This document shows positions 27,830-36,118 of a DNA stretch of 64,000 nucleotides, piece by piece. Numbering within the stretch: position 1 is the first letter of the stretch; every line of letters starts with the position of its first letter. Source of the stretch: Knoellia locipacati. Its GTDB lineage: Bacteria > Actinomycetota > Actinomycetes > Actinomycetales > Dermatophilaceae. The stretch spans positions 248,001 through 312,000 of the forward strand of contig NZ_BKBA01000008.1 of NCBI RefSeq assembly GCF_007992835.1, written 5' to 3'. Below the pieces are notes generated by a model. That model searched no databases and was not told where the DNA came from. It saw nothing but the letters and a program-made list of their open reading frames with translations. The position numbers and the translations under genes were made by a program.

Positions 27830-28779
27830 CGCTGCGCCTCGGCACCCGCCGCTCGACGCTGGCGACCACGCAGTCCACGTGGGTCGCCGACCGCCTGCGC
27901 GACCTCGGGCACGAGGTCGAGCTCGTCGAGATCACGACCGAGGGCGACCGCGACCGCACCACCCCGCTCGCGTCGATGGGTGGCACCGGCGTCTTCGTCT
28001 CCGCGCTGCGCGAGGCGCTGCGCGAGGGGACTGTCGACCTCGCCGTGCACTCCCTCAAGGACCTGCCGACCACTCCCGAGGCCGACCTCGTCGTCGCCGC
28101 GATCCCGACGCGCGAGGACCCGCGCGACGCCCTCGTGGCGCGTGACGGCCTCACCCTCGGTGAGCTCCCCGCGGGCTCCACCGTCGGCACGGGCTCGCCC
28201 CGGCGACGGGCCCAGCTCGAGGCCCTGGGGCTCGGGCTCGAGCTCCGCGAGCTGCGCGGCAACGTCGGCACCCGCCTCGGCAAGGTGGCCGACGGCGAGC
28301 TCGACGCCGTCGTCCTGGCGCACGCGGGCCTGCGCCGCATCGGCCGCGCCGACGTCGTCACCGAGGTCCTCGACCCCATCCAGATGCTGCCGGCCCCGGG
28401 CCAGGGTGCCCTCGCCGTCGAGGTCCGGGCCGACGACACCGCCACCCGCGACGCCGTGGCCGCCCTCGACGACGCCGACACCCGCGCCTGCGTCGTCGCC
28501 GAGCGCGCCGTCCTCGCCGAGCTCGAGGCCGGCTGCTCCGCACCCATCGGCGCCCTGGCCGAGATCGTCCTCGGCGACGAGGGTGACGAGCTCTCGCTGC
28601 GCGCCGTCGTCGCCAACATCGACGGTGAGGGCGACGTGCGCCGCTCCGCCGCCGGCTCCCCGGCCGACGCCGACGCCGTCGGGCGCCGCCTCGCCCGGCT
28701 CCTGCTCGAGGACGGCGCTGCCGACCTCGCCCCCCTGACCTCCAGCCCCACCGTCCACACCGAACGTTCCGGAGCGTGA
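27826..28779 (+). CDS. hemC: porphobilinogen deaminase (hydroxymethylbilane synthase)
   Basis: 317 residues. [15 protein letters not shown], the dipyrromethane-proximal catalytic loop [32 protein letters not shown] and the cofactor-attachment Cys237 in [11 protein letters not shown]. Builds the linear tetrapyrrole from porphobilinogen. ATGA overlap with hemA; hemD follows after 3 nt. Confidence 0.96.
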
Positions 28780-28782
28780 CCA

Positions 28783-30408
28783 GTGAGCACCACCCGCTCG
28801 AATCGACCCACCACCCCTCCCCGCACCCCCGCGCGCGTCGCCTTCGTCGGCGCCGGGCCGGGTGACGCCGGGCTGATGACGGTGCGCGCCCTCGAGTACC
28901 TCGCGGAGGCGGACGCCGTCGTCATCGACCAGGTCGCGCGGGAGCAGGTCGTCGAACGTCACGCCCGCGCCGAGGTCGAGATCGTCGACGCCGGTCACGG
29001 TGAGCACGGCCAGCCGCTGACCCACGCCTCCCGCGCCAAGCTCGTCGTCAAGGCGGCCAAGGCCCACCCGCGTGGCCTCGTCGTCCGGCTCATGGACGGC
29101 GACCCGGCGACGTTCAACGGCCTCGCCGAGGAGGCCGCCGCCTGCGTCAAGGCCGGCGTCCCGTTCGAGGTCGTCCCCGGCGTGAGCTCGGTGACCGCCG
29201 TCCCGACCTACGCCGGTGTGCCGCTGACGACGTCGAGCTCGCGCGGCATCCACGTCATCACCGCGGGACAGAAGATCAAGGACGTCGCGCTCGCGACCGA
29301 CCCGTCGGTCACCGTCGTCGTCCTCGGCCAGCCCGACACCCTCGTCCCCACCCTCGAGGCACTGCGTGACGCCGGCCGCTCGGCGCAGACGCCCGTGGCC
29401 GTCACCGAGCGCGGCACCACCGTGCAGCAGGCGACCGTGACGACCACGTTGGGCGAGGTCGCCAAGGCCGCGAAGTCGATGCAGTTCCCGGCCCTCGCCG
29501 TCGTCGGCGACACCGTCGCGCTGCGCGAGACCCTGTCGTGGTTCGAGACCAAGCCGCTCTTCGGCTGGAACGTCCTCGTGCCCCGGACCAAGGACCAGGC
29601 CGGCACGATGATGCGCCGCCTCGAGCGCTACGGCGCCGAGGCCACGAGCGTCCCGACGATCTCCGTCGAGCCGCCCCGGACCCCGCAGCAGATCGAGCGC
29701 GCCGTCAAGGGCCTCGTCACCGGTCGCTACGAGTGGGTCGGCTTCACCTCGGTCAACGCCGTCAAGGCGATCCGCGAGAAGTTCGAGGAGTTCGGTCTCG
29801 ACGCCCGCTCGTTCGCCGGGCTCAAGGTCGCCGCCGTCGGTGGCGTCACCGCCGAGGCGCTGCGCGACTGGGGCATCAACCCCGACCTCGTCCCCGAGGG
29901 CGAGCAGTCGGCCAAGGGCCTGCTCGACGAGTGGCCGCCCTTCGACGAGCTTCTCGACCCGATCAACCGCGTCTTCCTGCCCCGGGCCGACATCGCCACC
30001 GAGACCCTCGTCGCCGGGCTCCAGGACATGGGCTGGGAGGTGGACGACGTCACGGCATACCGGACGGTCCGTGCCGCCCCGCCGGCCGCCGAGATCCGCG
30101 ACGCGATCAAGAGCGGCAGCTTCGACGCGGTCGTCTTCACGTCGAGCTCGACGGTGCGCAACCTCGTCGGCATCGCCGGCAAGCCGCACCCGTCGACGGT
30201 CATCGCCTGCATCGGTCCGGCGACCGCCAAGACGGCCGAGGAGTGTGGCCTGCGGGTCGACGTCCTCGCGCCGGAGCCGTCCGCCGACGAGCTCGTCGAC
30301 GCCCTCGCCGACCACGGTCGGTCGCTGGCGCTGACGGCCGCCGAGGCCGGCGAGAGCGCGGTCCGCCCGAGCCAGAAGCGGCCCACCGCACGTCGTCGCG
30401 CCAAGTGA
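28783..30408 (+). CDS. hemD: HemD fusion: uroporphyrinogen-III methyltransferase-like + uroporphyrinogen-III synthase
   Basis: 541 residues. Residues 20 to about 260 resemble SUMT (FVGAGPGDAGLMTVRALEYL, FEVVPGVSSVTAVPTYAGVP), and residues 265-520 are uroporphyrinogen-III synthase (NVLVPRTKDQAGTMMRRLER, FTSVNAVKAI, VVFTSSSTVRNL, ACIGPATAKTAEE). The usual SUMT block GGDP-F-x-FGRGGEE is degenerate here (LMDGDPATFNGLAEE), so methyltransferase activity may be altered or absent; other actinobacterial fusions should be compared. A basic C-terminal tail (SQKRPTARRRAK) follows. The start is GTG, 3 nt after hemC. Confidence 0.93.
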   Translation: MSTTRSNRPTTPPRTPARVAFVGAGPGDAGLMTVRALEYLAEADAVVIDQVAREQVVERHARAEVEIVDAGHGEHGQPLTHASRAKLVVKAAKAHPRGLVVRLMDGDPATFNGLAEEAAACVKAGVPFEVVPGVSSVTAVPTYAGVPLTTSSSRGIHVITAGQKIKDVALATDPSVTVVVLGQPDTLVPTLEALRDAGRSAQTPVAVTERGTTVQQATVTTTLGEVAKAAKSMQFPALAVVGDTVALRETLSWFETKPLFGWNVLVPRTKDQAGTMMRRLERYGAEATSVPTISVEPPRTPQQIERAVKGLVTGRYEWVGFTSVNAVKAIREKFEEFGLDARSFAGLKVAAVGGVTAEALRDWGINPDLVPEGEQSAKGLLDEWPPFDELLDPINRVFLPRADIATETLVAGLQDMGWEVDDVTAYRTVRAAPPAAEIRDAIKSGSFDAVVFTSSSTVRNLVGIAGKPHPSTVIACIGPATAKTAEECGLRVDVLAPEPSADELVDALADHGRSLALTAAEAGESAVRPSQKRPTARRRAK

Positions 30409-31400
30409 CCGGCTCCGTGGCCGGCCGCTCGCCGTTCCTGCCCGTCCGCCCGCGCCGGCTGCGTCAGACGCCGGCCGTGCGGCGGCTCGTCGCCCAGACG
30501 CGGCTGCACCCGGCCGAGCTCGTCCTGCCCGTCTTCGTGCGTGAGGGCATCGACGAGCCGCAGCCCATCGAGGCCATGCCGGGCGTCGTCCAGCACACCG
30601 TCGACTCGCTCGTGGCCGAGGCCAGGCGCTGTGTCGAGGCCGGGATCGGCGGGATCATGCTCTTCGGCGTGCCCTCCGAGAAGGACGCCGTCGGCTCCGG
30701 GGCCGATGCCGAGGACGGCATCCTCAACGTCGGACTGCGCGCGGTCCGCGACGCGGTCGGCGACGACCTCGTCGTCATGGCCGACCTCTGCCTCGACGAG
30801 TTCACCGACCACGGCCACTGCGGCGTGCTTGACGAGCAGGGCCGGGTCGACAACGACGCCACCCTCGAGCGCTACGCCGCGATGGGGCTGGCCCAGGCCC
30901 GCGCCGGGGCCCACGTGCTCGGGCTGAGCGGGATGATGGACGGCCAGGTCGCCCACGTCCGCGAGGCGCTCGACGAGGCGGGCCTCACCGACACGATCAT
31001 CCTCGCGTATGCCGCGAAGTACACCTCCGCGCTCTACGGCCCCTTCCGCGAGGCGGTCCAGTCCTCGCTCGTGGGGGACCGTGCGACCTACCAGCAGGAC
31101 CCCGCCAACGCGACCGAGTCGCTGCGCGAGATCGAGCTCGACGTCGCCGAGGGCGCCGACATCATCATGGTCAAGCCGGCCCAGACCCACCTCGACATCA
31201 TCGCGATGGCGGCCGAGGTCTCACCGGTGCCGGTCGCGGCCTATCAGATCTCCGGCGAGTACGCCCAGATCAGGGCGGCCGCCGAGCGCGGCTGGATCGA
31301 CGGCGACCGGGCCGTCCTGGAGTCGCTTCTGCACATCCGCCGGGCCGGCGCGCAGATCATCCTCACCTACAGCGCCCTCGACGTCGCGGCTTCCCTCTGA
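30405..31400 (+). CDS. hemB: porphobilinogen synthase
   Basis: Condenses two 5-aminolevulinates; 331 residues. FVREGIDEPQPIEAMPGVVQ, the metal-site region ADLCLDEFTDHGHCG, the Schiff-base Lys segment MMVKP-like (IIMVKPAQTHLD) and AAYQISGEYAQI. The three-Cys zinc site of classic enzymes is reduced to two Cys with Asp in the middle (C-x-D...C), a mixed type common in actinobacteria as I recall. GTG 30405 overlaps the hemD stop. It is the last gene of the rex-hem run; a long palindrome starts at its stop codon. Confidence 0.95.
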   Translation: MTGSVAGRSPFLPVRPRRLRQTPAVRRLVAQTRLHPAELVLPVFVREGIDEPQPIEAMPGVVQHTVDSLVAEARRCVEAGIGGIMLFGVPSEKDAVGSGADAEDGILNVGLRAVRDAVGDDLVVMADLCLDEFTDHGHCGVLDEQGRVDNDATLERYAAMGLAQARAGAHVLGLSGMMDGQVAHVREALDEAGLTDTIILAYAAKYTSALYGPFREAVQSSLVGDRATYQQDPANATESLREIELDVAEGADIIMVKPAQTHLDIIAMAAEVSPVPVAAYQISGEYAQIRAAAERGWIDGDRAVLESLLHIRRAGAQIILTYSALDVAASL

Positions 31401-31479
31401 ACGACTGATTGCCCGTTCGGGCCACTCCCACGCACCGGTGACCCGGCGTCGGAAGGGCCCGAACGGGCAATCAGTCGTT
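31400..31479. repeat. 24-bp perfect inverted repeat, GGGGCAATCAGT family variant
   Basis: Arms at 31400-31423 and 31456-31479 are perfectly complementary with a 32-nt loop. The arms contain ACTGATTGCCC, the core shared with the clusters at 4050 and 15091, but then diverge. It lies between convergent hemB and yceI, reaching from the last base of the hemB stop to 4 nt before the yceI stop, so it probably terminates both. Confidence 0.85.
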
Positions 31480-31482
31480 GGC

Positions 31483-32025
31483 TCAGGCCTGCTTGGCGAG
31501 CTGCACGTCGATGTTGATCGTGATCTTGTCGGAGACGAGCACGCCGCCACCCTCGACGGCCGCGTTCCAGGTGAGGCCCCAGTCCTTGCGGTTGACGGTC
31601 GTGGTGGCCTCGAAGCCGGCCTTGGTGTTGCCCCACGGGTCCTGGCCGACGCCGCCGAAGTCGACGTCGAAGGTCACGGGCTTGGTGACGTCCTTGATGG
31701 TGAGGTCGCCGGTGAGGGTCTCGCCGTCGAAGGAGGTCGAGACGAAGTGCATGGTGGGGAAGGTCTCGGCGTCGAAGAAGTCGGCGCTCTTGAGGTGACC
31801 GTCACGGTCGGCGCTGCCGGTCTCGACGGAGGCGATCTGGGCGACGACGTCGACCTTGGACTGCGTGATGTCCTCGGCGACCTCGACGGTGCCCGAAACG
31901 TCGCGGAAGGTGCCGCGGACCTTGCTCACCATGAGGTGGCGGGCGACGAAGCCGACCTCGGTGTGCGAGGCGTCGATGGTCCAGGTGCCGGCGGGGATCT
32001 GCTGCGTGGTGACGGTGGTGCTCAT
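31483..32025 (-). CDS. YceI family protein
   Basis: 180 residues, lipocalin-like YceI fold that binds isoprenoid or amphiphilic ligands. GTWTIDASHTEVGFVARHLM opens the domain; TGDLTIKDVTKPVTFDVDFG and AGFEATTTVNRKDWGL are family blocks. No signal peptide, so it is cytoplasmic, as in most actinobacterial members. AAGGAG lies 10 nt before ATG 32025. It is divergent from a MarR regulator; the shared 166-nt gap holds a CRP-type palindrome and an AT-rich tract (32085-32105). Regulation by the neighbouring MarR protein is likely but inferred. Confidence 0.9.
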   Translation of the reverse strand: MSTTVTTQQIPAGTWTIDASHTEVGFVARHLMVSKVRGTFRDVSGTVEVAEDITQSKVDVVAQIASVETGSADRDGHLKSADFFDAETFPTMHFVSTSFDGETLTGDLTIKDVTKPVTFDVDFGGVGQDPWGNTKAGFEATTTVNRKDWGLTWNAAVEGGGVLVSDKITINIDVQLAKQA

Positions 32026-32121
32026 GATCGAGAACTCCTTGGGAAGGGTGTGGGTGCTGCCTCTTTCAGGTGGTTCAACTCCACCCTATTAGTAGATATT
32101 TCAACCTTCCTCGCGACAGCC

Positions 32122-32137
32122 TGTGATCTGGGTCACA
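32122..32137. promoter_or_regulatory. CRP/GlxR-type binding site
   Basis: TGTGATCTGGGTCACA is an exact match to the CRP-family consensus TGTGA-N6-TCACA. It lies between divergent yceI and marR, about 43 bp upstream of the marR -10 and 97 bp upstream of yceI. The cAMP receptor GlxR/CRP of actinobacteria recognises this palindrome. Confidence 0.7.
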
Positions 32138-32179
32138 TCGGGTCTCGCCAGTCTGCGCAGGTCAGGGCCCCGACTTCGC

Positions 32180-32185
32180 TAGCAT
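32180..32185 (+). promoter_or_regulatory. -10 box of leaderless marR
   Basis: TAGCAT ends 6 nt before ATG 32192, with no Shine-Dalgarno sequence. Confidence 0.5.
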
Positions 32186-32191
32186 TCGGGC

Positions 32192-32686
32192 ATGTCCGCG
32201 GATGAGAGCTCCAGCACCCGCTGGCTGACCCATGAGGAGCAGCAGGCGTGGCGCGCCTACCTGCGCGCCCACCGCGAGCTCCAGGTGGCCCTCGAACGGG
32301 ACCTCACGGCACACGACATCAGCCTCCCCGAGTACGAGCTCCTCTCGATGCTCTCCGAGCAGGACGGTGACCGGGCCCGCATGTCGGTGCTCGCCGACCT
32401 CGTCGTCCAGAGCCGGAGCCGTGTGACCCACACCGCCAAGCGCCTCGAGACGCGCGGCTGGGTCCGTCGCGAGCCCACCCCGGAGGACGGTCGCGGCGTC
32501 GCCCTCGCCCTCACCCCCGCCGGTCGGGAGCTCGTCGAGAGCGCGGCGCCGACACACGTGCAGTCGGTCCGCGACCACTTCATCGACCACCTCACGCACG
32601 AGCAGCTCTGCGTGCTGCGCGACGCCTTCTCGGAGGTGCGCTCCCACCTCGTGCCGGGCGCCCGGCCGGAGGACGAGATCGTCTAG
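32192..32686 (+). CDS. MarR family transcriptional regulator
   Basis: 164 residues. The winged helix is LPEYELLSMLSEQDGDRARM, SVLADLVVQSRSRVTHTAKR and LETRGWVRREPTPEDGRG (the wing with the conserved D-x-R-G). Long N- and C-terminal helices form the dimer. ATG 32192 fits a leaderless promoter. It is divergent from yceI, its likeliest target, in a gap with a CRP-type site. hemL follows 15 nt later but has its own -10-like box. Confidence 0.9.
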   Translation: MSADESSSTRWLTHEEQQAWRAYLRAHRELQVALERDLTAHDISLPEYELLSMLSEQDGDRARMSVLADLVVQSRSRVTHTAKRLETRGWVRREPTPEDGRGVALALTPAGRELVESAAPTHVQSVRDHFIDHLTHEQLCVLRDAFSEVRSHLVPGARPEDEIV

Positions 32687-32701
32687 GACGACAATGGGGG
32701 C

Positions 32702-34036
32702 ATGACGTCCACCCCCGTCCCCGCCGCCACCTCCGACGCCCCCGCCTCCGCCGCGCTCCTCGAGCGCGCGACCCGCGTCATCCCCGGCGGGGTGAACTCG
32801 CCGGTGCGCGCCTTCCGCGCCGTGGGCGGCACCCCACGCTTCATCGCGTCCGCGCAGGGCCCCTGGCTCACCGACGCCGACGGCCGCCGCTACGTCGACC
32901 TGCTCTGCTCGTGGGGCCCGATGATCCTCGGGCACGCCCACCCTGACGTCCTCGACGCCGTGCGCACCGCCGCCGCCAAGGGCTTCTCGTTCGGCACCCC
33001 GAGCGAGAACGAGGTCCTCCTCGCCGAGGAGATCGTCGCCCGCATCGAGCCGCTCGAGCAGGTCCGCCTCGTCTCCTCCGGCACCGAGGCCACGATGAGC
33101 GCCGTCCGCCTGGCCCGCGGCGCCACCGGTCGCGCCGTCATCGTGAAGTTCGCCGGCTGCTACCACGGCCACGTCGACGCCCTGCTCGCCGCCGCAGGCT
33201 CCGGCGTCGCCACCCTCGCGCTGCCCGACTCCGCCGGCGTCCCCGCGGAGATGACGGCCGACACGGTCGTCCTGCCCTACAACGACGTCGCCGCGCTCGA
33301 GGCCACCTTCGCCGCCCGCGGGGGAGAGATCGCCGCGGTCATCACCGAGGCGGCCGCGGGCAACATGGGCGTCGTGCCGCCCGCCCCGGGCTTCACCGAG
33401 GCCCTGCGCCGGGTCACCCGCGAGCACGGCGCGCTCCTCATCTCGGACGAGGTCATGACCGGCTTCCGCTGCAGCAAGGCGGGGTGGTTCGGTCTCGAGG
33501 GCCCGTATGCCGCCGGCGCACCCGACCTGTTCACCTTCGGCAAGGTCATGGGCGGTGGCTTCCCGGCTGCCGCCTTCGGTGGCAGCGCCGAGCTCATGAG
33601 CCACCTCGCGCCGCTGGGCCCGGTCTACCAGGCGGGCACGCTCAGCGGGAACCCCGTCGCCACCGCGGCCGGACTCGCCACCCTCAAGGGCTGCACCGAC
33701 GACCTCTACCCGCGGCTCGAGGCCACGGCCCACACCATCGCCGACGCGGCCAGCGCGGCGCTGTCCGCCGAGGGAGTGGCGCACACCGTGCAGTGGGCCG
33801 GCTCGATGTTCTCGGTCTTCTTCCGCGACTCCGCGGTCACGAACTACGACGAGGCGCGCGACCAGGACACCGCGGCATACGGGCGGTTCTTCCACTCGAT
33901 GCTCGAGTCGGGAGTGCACCTGCCGCCGAGCGCCTTCGAGGCCTGGTTCGTCAGCGGTGCGCACGACGACGAGGCCATCGGCCAGGTCGTCGAGGCGCTG
34001 CCCGCGGCGGCCCGGGCGGCCGCCCACGGGGGTTGA
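32702..34036 (+). CDS. hemL: glutamate-1-semialdehyde 2,1-aminomutase
   Basis: PLP enzyme making 5-aminolevulinate. 444 residues: [48 protein letters not shown] and the PLP Lys281 in [19 protein letters not shown] possible -10 (GACAAT, 32690-32695) lies 6 nt before the ATG, so it may be leaderless and separately controlled from the rex-hem operon. It heads the set leading into cytochrome c maturation. Confidence 0.96.
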   Translation: MTSTPVPAATSDAPASAALLERATRVIPGGVNSPVRAFRAVGGTPRFIASAQGPWLTDADGRRYVDLLCSWGPMILGHAHPDVLDAVRTAAAKGFSFGTPSENEVLLAEEIVARIEPLEQVRLVSSGTEATMSAVRLARGATGRAVIVKFAGCYHGHVDALLAAAGSGVATLALPDSAGVPAEMTADTVVLPYNDVAALEATFAARGGEIAAVITEAAAGNMGVVPPAPGFTEALRRVTREHGALLISDEVMTGFRCSKAGWFGLEGPYAAGAPDLFTFGKVMGGGFPAAAFGGSAELMSHLAPLGPVYQAGTLSGNPVATAAGLATLKGCTDDLYPRLEATAHTIADAASAALSAEGVAHTVQWAGSMFSVFFRDSAVTNYDEARDQDTAAYGRFFHSMLESGVHLPPSAFEAWFVSGAHDDEAIGQVVEALPAAARAAAHGG

Positions 34037-34071
34037 CGGAACGCTCAGGTTCGTTTGCGACAATCGGCGTC

Positions 34072-34740
34072 ATGACCCCGCCCGCCCACGCCTCCGACGC
34101 GGTCGACCGCACGGTCGTGCACCTCGTGCGGCACGGTGAGGTCCACAACCCCGACCGGATCCTCTACGGCCGGCTGCCGGAGTTCCACCTCTCGCAGCTC
34201 GGCCGCGAGATGGCCGACCTCGTCGCCGTGCACCTCGCCGACCACGACGTCACCCAGGTGATCTCGAGCCCGCTCGAGCGCGCGCGCGAGACCGCGGCCC
34301 CCATCGCGGCGGCGCACGGTCTCGAGGTCGAGCTCGACGAGCGCGCGCTCGAGGCCGAGAACGCGTTCGAGGGGCGCGCCGTCGCCGGCGGCAAGGGCAT
34401 CTTCCGCGACCCGAAGATGTGGCGTCTCATGGCCAACCCGATGCGCCCGTCGTGGGGCGAGCCCTACGTCGACCTCGCTGCGCGGATGCAGGCCGCCGTG
34501 GACTCCGCCCGCGAGCTGGCCCGCGGCCACGAGGCCGTCATCGTGTCGCACCAGGCCCCGATCTGGATGCTGCGGCTCGCGATCGAGGGCCGCCGCTTCG
34601 TCCACGACCCCCGCAAGCGCCAGTGCACGCTCGCCTCGTTCACCTCGCTGACCTACCGCGGTGACGAGCTCGAGTCGCTCGCCTACAGCGAGCCCGCCGC
34701 CGCGCTGCTGCCGATGGCCCACTCCGGAGCAGGTGCATGA
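34072..34740 (+). CDS. histidine phosphatase family protein
   Basis: 222 residues of the phosphoglycerate-mutase-like fold. Phospho-His motif VVHLVRHGEVHNP, ISSPLERARETAAPI, the Glu region ALEAENAFEG and the second His in EAVIVSHQAPI. In actinobacteria it regularly stands between hemL and the cytochrome c assembly genes; substrate unknown. ATG 34072 is 7 nt after GACAAT. The stop overlaps the thioredoxin-like gene (ATGA). Confidence 0.88.
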   Translation: MTPPAHASDAVDRTVVHLVRHGEVHNPDRILYGRLPEFHLSQLGREMADLVAVHLADHDVTQVISSPLERARETAAPIAAAHGLEVELDERALEAENAFEGRAVAGGKGIFRDPKMWRLMANPMRPSWGEPYVDLAARMQAAVDSARELARGHEAVIVSHQAPIWMLRLAIEGRRFVHDPRKRQCTLASFTSLTYRGDELESLAYSEPAAALLPMAHSGAGA

Positions 34741-35363
34741 CCCCTCGAACCCCGCGGTATGCCGTGTCCCGCCGCCGTGCCCTCGGCGTCGCCTCCGTCG
34801 CTGCGCTCCTCGCGCTCGGCGCGTGCTCGTCGGACCCCAACTCGATCGCCGAGCAGGCCAAGAAGGGCGACCAGAAGGGCTACATCGCTGGCGACGGGAC
34901 GATCGAGCAGATTCCCGTCGACCAGCGGCTCGACCCGATCACGCTCGAGGGCGAGACCCTCGACGGCCGCCAGTGGTCGAGCACCCGCGAGCGCGGCAAG
35001 CAGGTCGTCGTCGTCAACATGTGGGCGTCGTGGTGCGGCCCCTGTCTCGTCGAGATCCCGCACCTCGAGAAGGTCTGGACCGACGTCCAGGCCGCCGGCA
35101 AGCCGGTGCAGTTCATGGGGATCAACTTCCGCGAGAGCCCTGAGCGCGCTGCTGCCGCCGCCGACAAGGCGAAGATGACCTACCCCAGCCTCAGTGACGA
35201 GTCGGGCGTGCTCATCCTCGCCTTCGGCCGGCAGGCCCCGACGACGACGCCGTCCACGCTCGTGCTCGACACGCAGGGCCGGGTCGCCGCCCGGGCCAGC
35301 GGTCCGGTGTCGGAGACCACGCTGCGAGGCCTCGTCGACGACGTGCTGAAGTCCGAGTCCTGA
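34737..35363 (+). CDS. resA: TlpA/ResA-like thioredoxin lipoprotein
   Basis: 208 residues. A twin-Arg-like leader (SRRRALGVASVAALLALGAC) ends in a lipobox with Cys30, so it is probably an exported lipoprotein. The TlpA domain has NMWASWCGPC (Cys100, Cys103), GINFRESPERAAA and cis-Pro in TTTPSTLVLD. It reduces apocytochrome c haem-site cysteines before ligation by ResB-CcsB. Electrons would come from CcdA, encoded next after 5 nt. Confidence 0.92.
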   Translation: MTPRTPRYAVSRRRALGVASVAALLALGACSSDPNSIAEQAKKGDQKGYIAGDGTIEQIPVDQRLDPITLEGETLDGRQWSSTRERGKQVVVVNMWASWCGPCLVEIPHLEKVWTDVQAAGKPVQFMGINFRESPERAAAAADKAKMTYPSLSDESGVLILAFGRQAPTTTPSTLVLDTQGRVAARASGPVSETTLRGLVDDVLKSES

Positions 35364-35368
35364 CCGAC

Positions 35369-36118
35369 GTGACCGACCAGATCGCCTCCGGAGCGCTCCC
35401 GCTCGCCGTCCTCGTGGCGGCGCTGGCCGGGCTCGTCTCGTTCGCGTCCCCGTGCGTGCTGCCCCTCGTGCCGGGCTTCCTCGGCTACGTCACGGGGCTG
35501 AGCGACACCGCGCTGGAGCAGCGGTCGAAGGGTCGGATGGTGCTCGGCGCCCTGCTCTTCGTCCTCGGCTTCGCGCTGGTCTTCGTGGTGGGCTCGATCT
35601 TCATCGCCACGCTGGGCCGCTCGCTCGTCGAGAACCGTGTGCTCCTGATGCGCGTCGGGGGCGCGTTCGTCATCCTCATGGGGCTCGTCTTCCTCGGGGT
35701 CGGTGCGCGCGCCGGGTCCCAGCGGCAGTTCGCCCCGACGTGGCGGCCGCGCGCCGGCCTCCTCGGCGCCCCGGTCCTCGGCGCCGTGTTCGGCCTTGGC
35801 TGGGCGCCCTGCACCGGCCCGACCCTCGCTGCCGTCATGACCCTGTCCGCCTCGACCACGAACCCGAGCACGGGCCGCGCGATGACGCTCGCGACGGCAT
35901 ACGCGCTGGGTCTGGGACTGCCGTTCATCCTCGCGGCGGCCGGGATCGAGAGGTTCGGGAGCGTCTCGCGGTGGGTCAGCCGGCACCACCGCGTCGTCCA
36001 GCTCGTCGGTGGCGGGCTCCTCGTCGTCGTCGGTGTGCTGCTGCTCACCGGTGTGTGGGAGTCGCTCACGCGCTGGCTCCAGTCCGAGCTGGTCAACGGG
36101 TTCCAGGTGCCGATCTGA
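35369..36118 (+). CDS. ccdA: cytochrome c biogenesis thiol transporter CcdA
   Basis: 249 residues, six membrane segments. The redox Cys pair lies in LVSFASPCVLPLVPGFLGY and GLGWAPCTGPTLAAVM. It carries reducing equivalents across the membrane to the ResA-like protein. GTG 35369; the stop shares a base with the resB ATG (TGATG). Confidence 0.94.
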   Translation: MTDQIASGALPLAVLVAALAGLVSFASPCVLPLVPGFLGYVTGLSDTALEQRSKGRMVLGALLFVLGFALVFVVGSIFIATLGRSLVENRVLLMRVGGAFVILMGLVFLGVGARAGSQRQFAPTWRPRAGLLGAPVLGAVFGLGWAPCTGPTLAAVMTLSASTTNPSTGRAMTLATAYALGLGLPFILAAAGIERFGSVSRWVSRHHRVVQLVGGGLLVVVGVLLLTGVWESLTRWLQSELVNGFQVPI

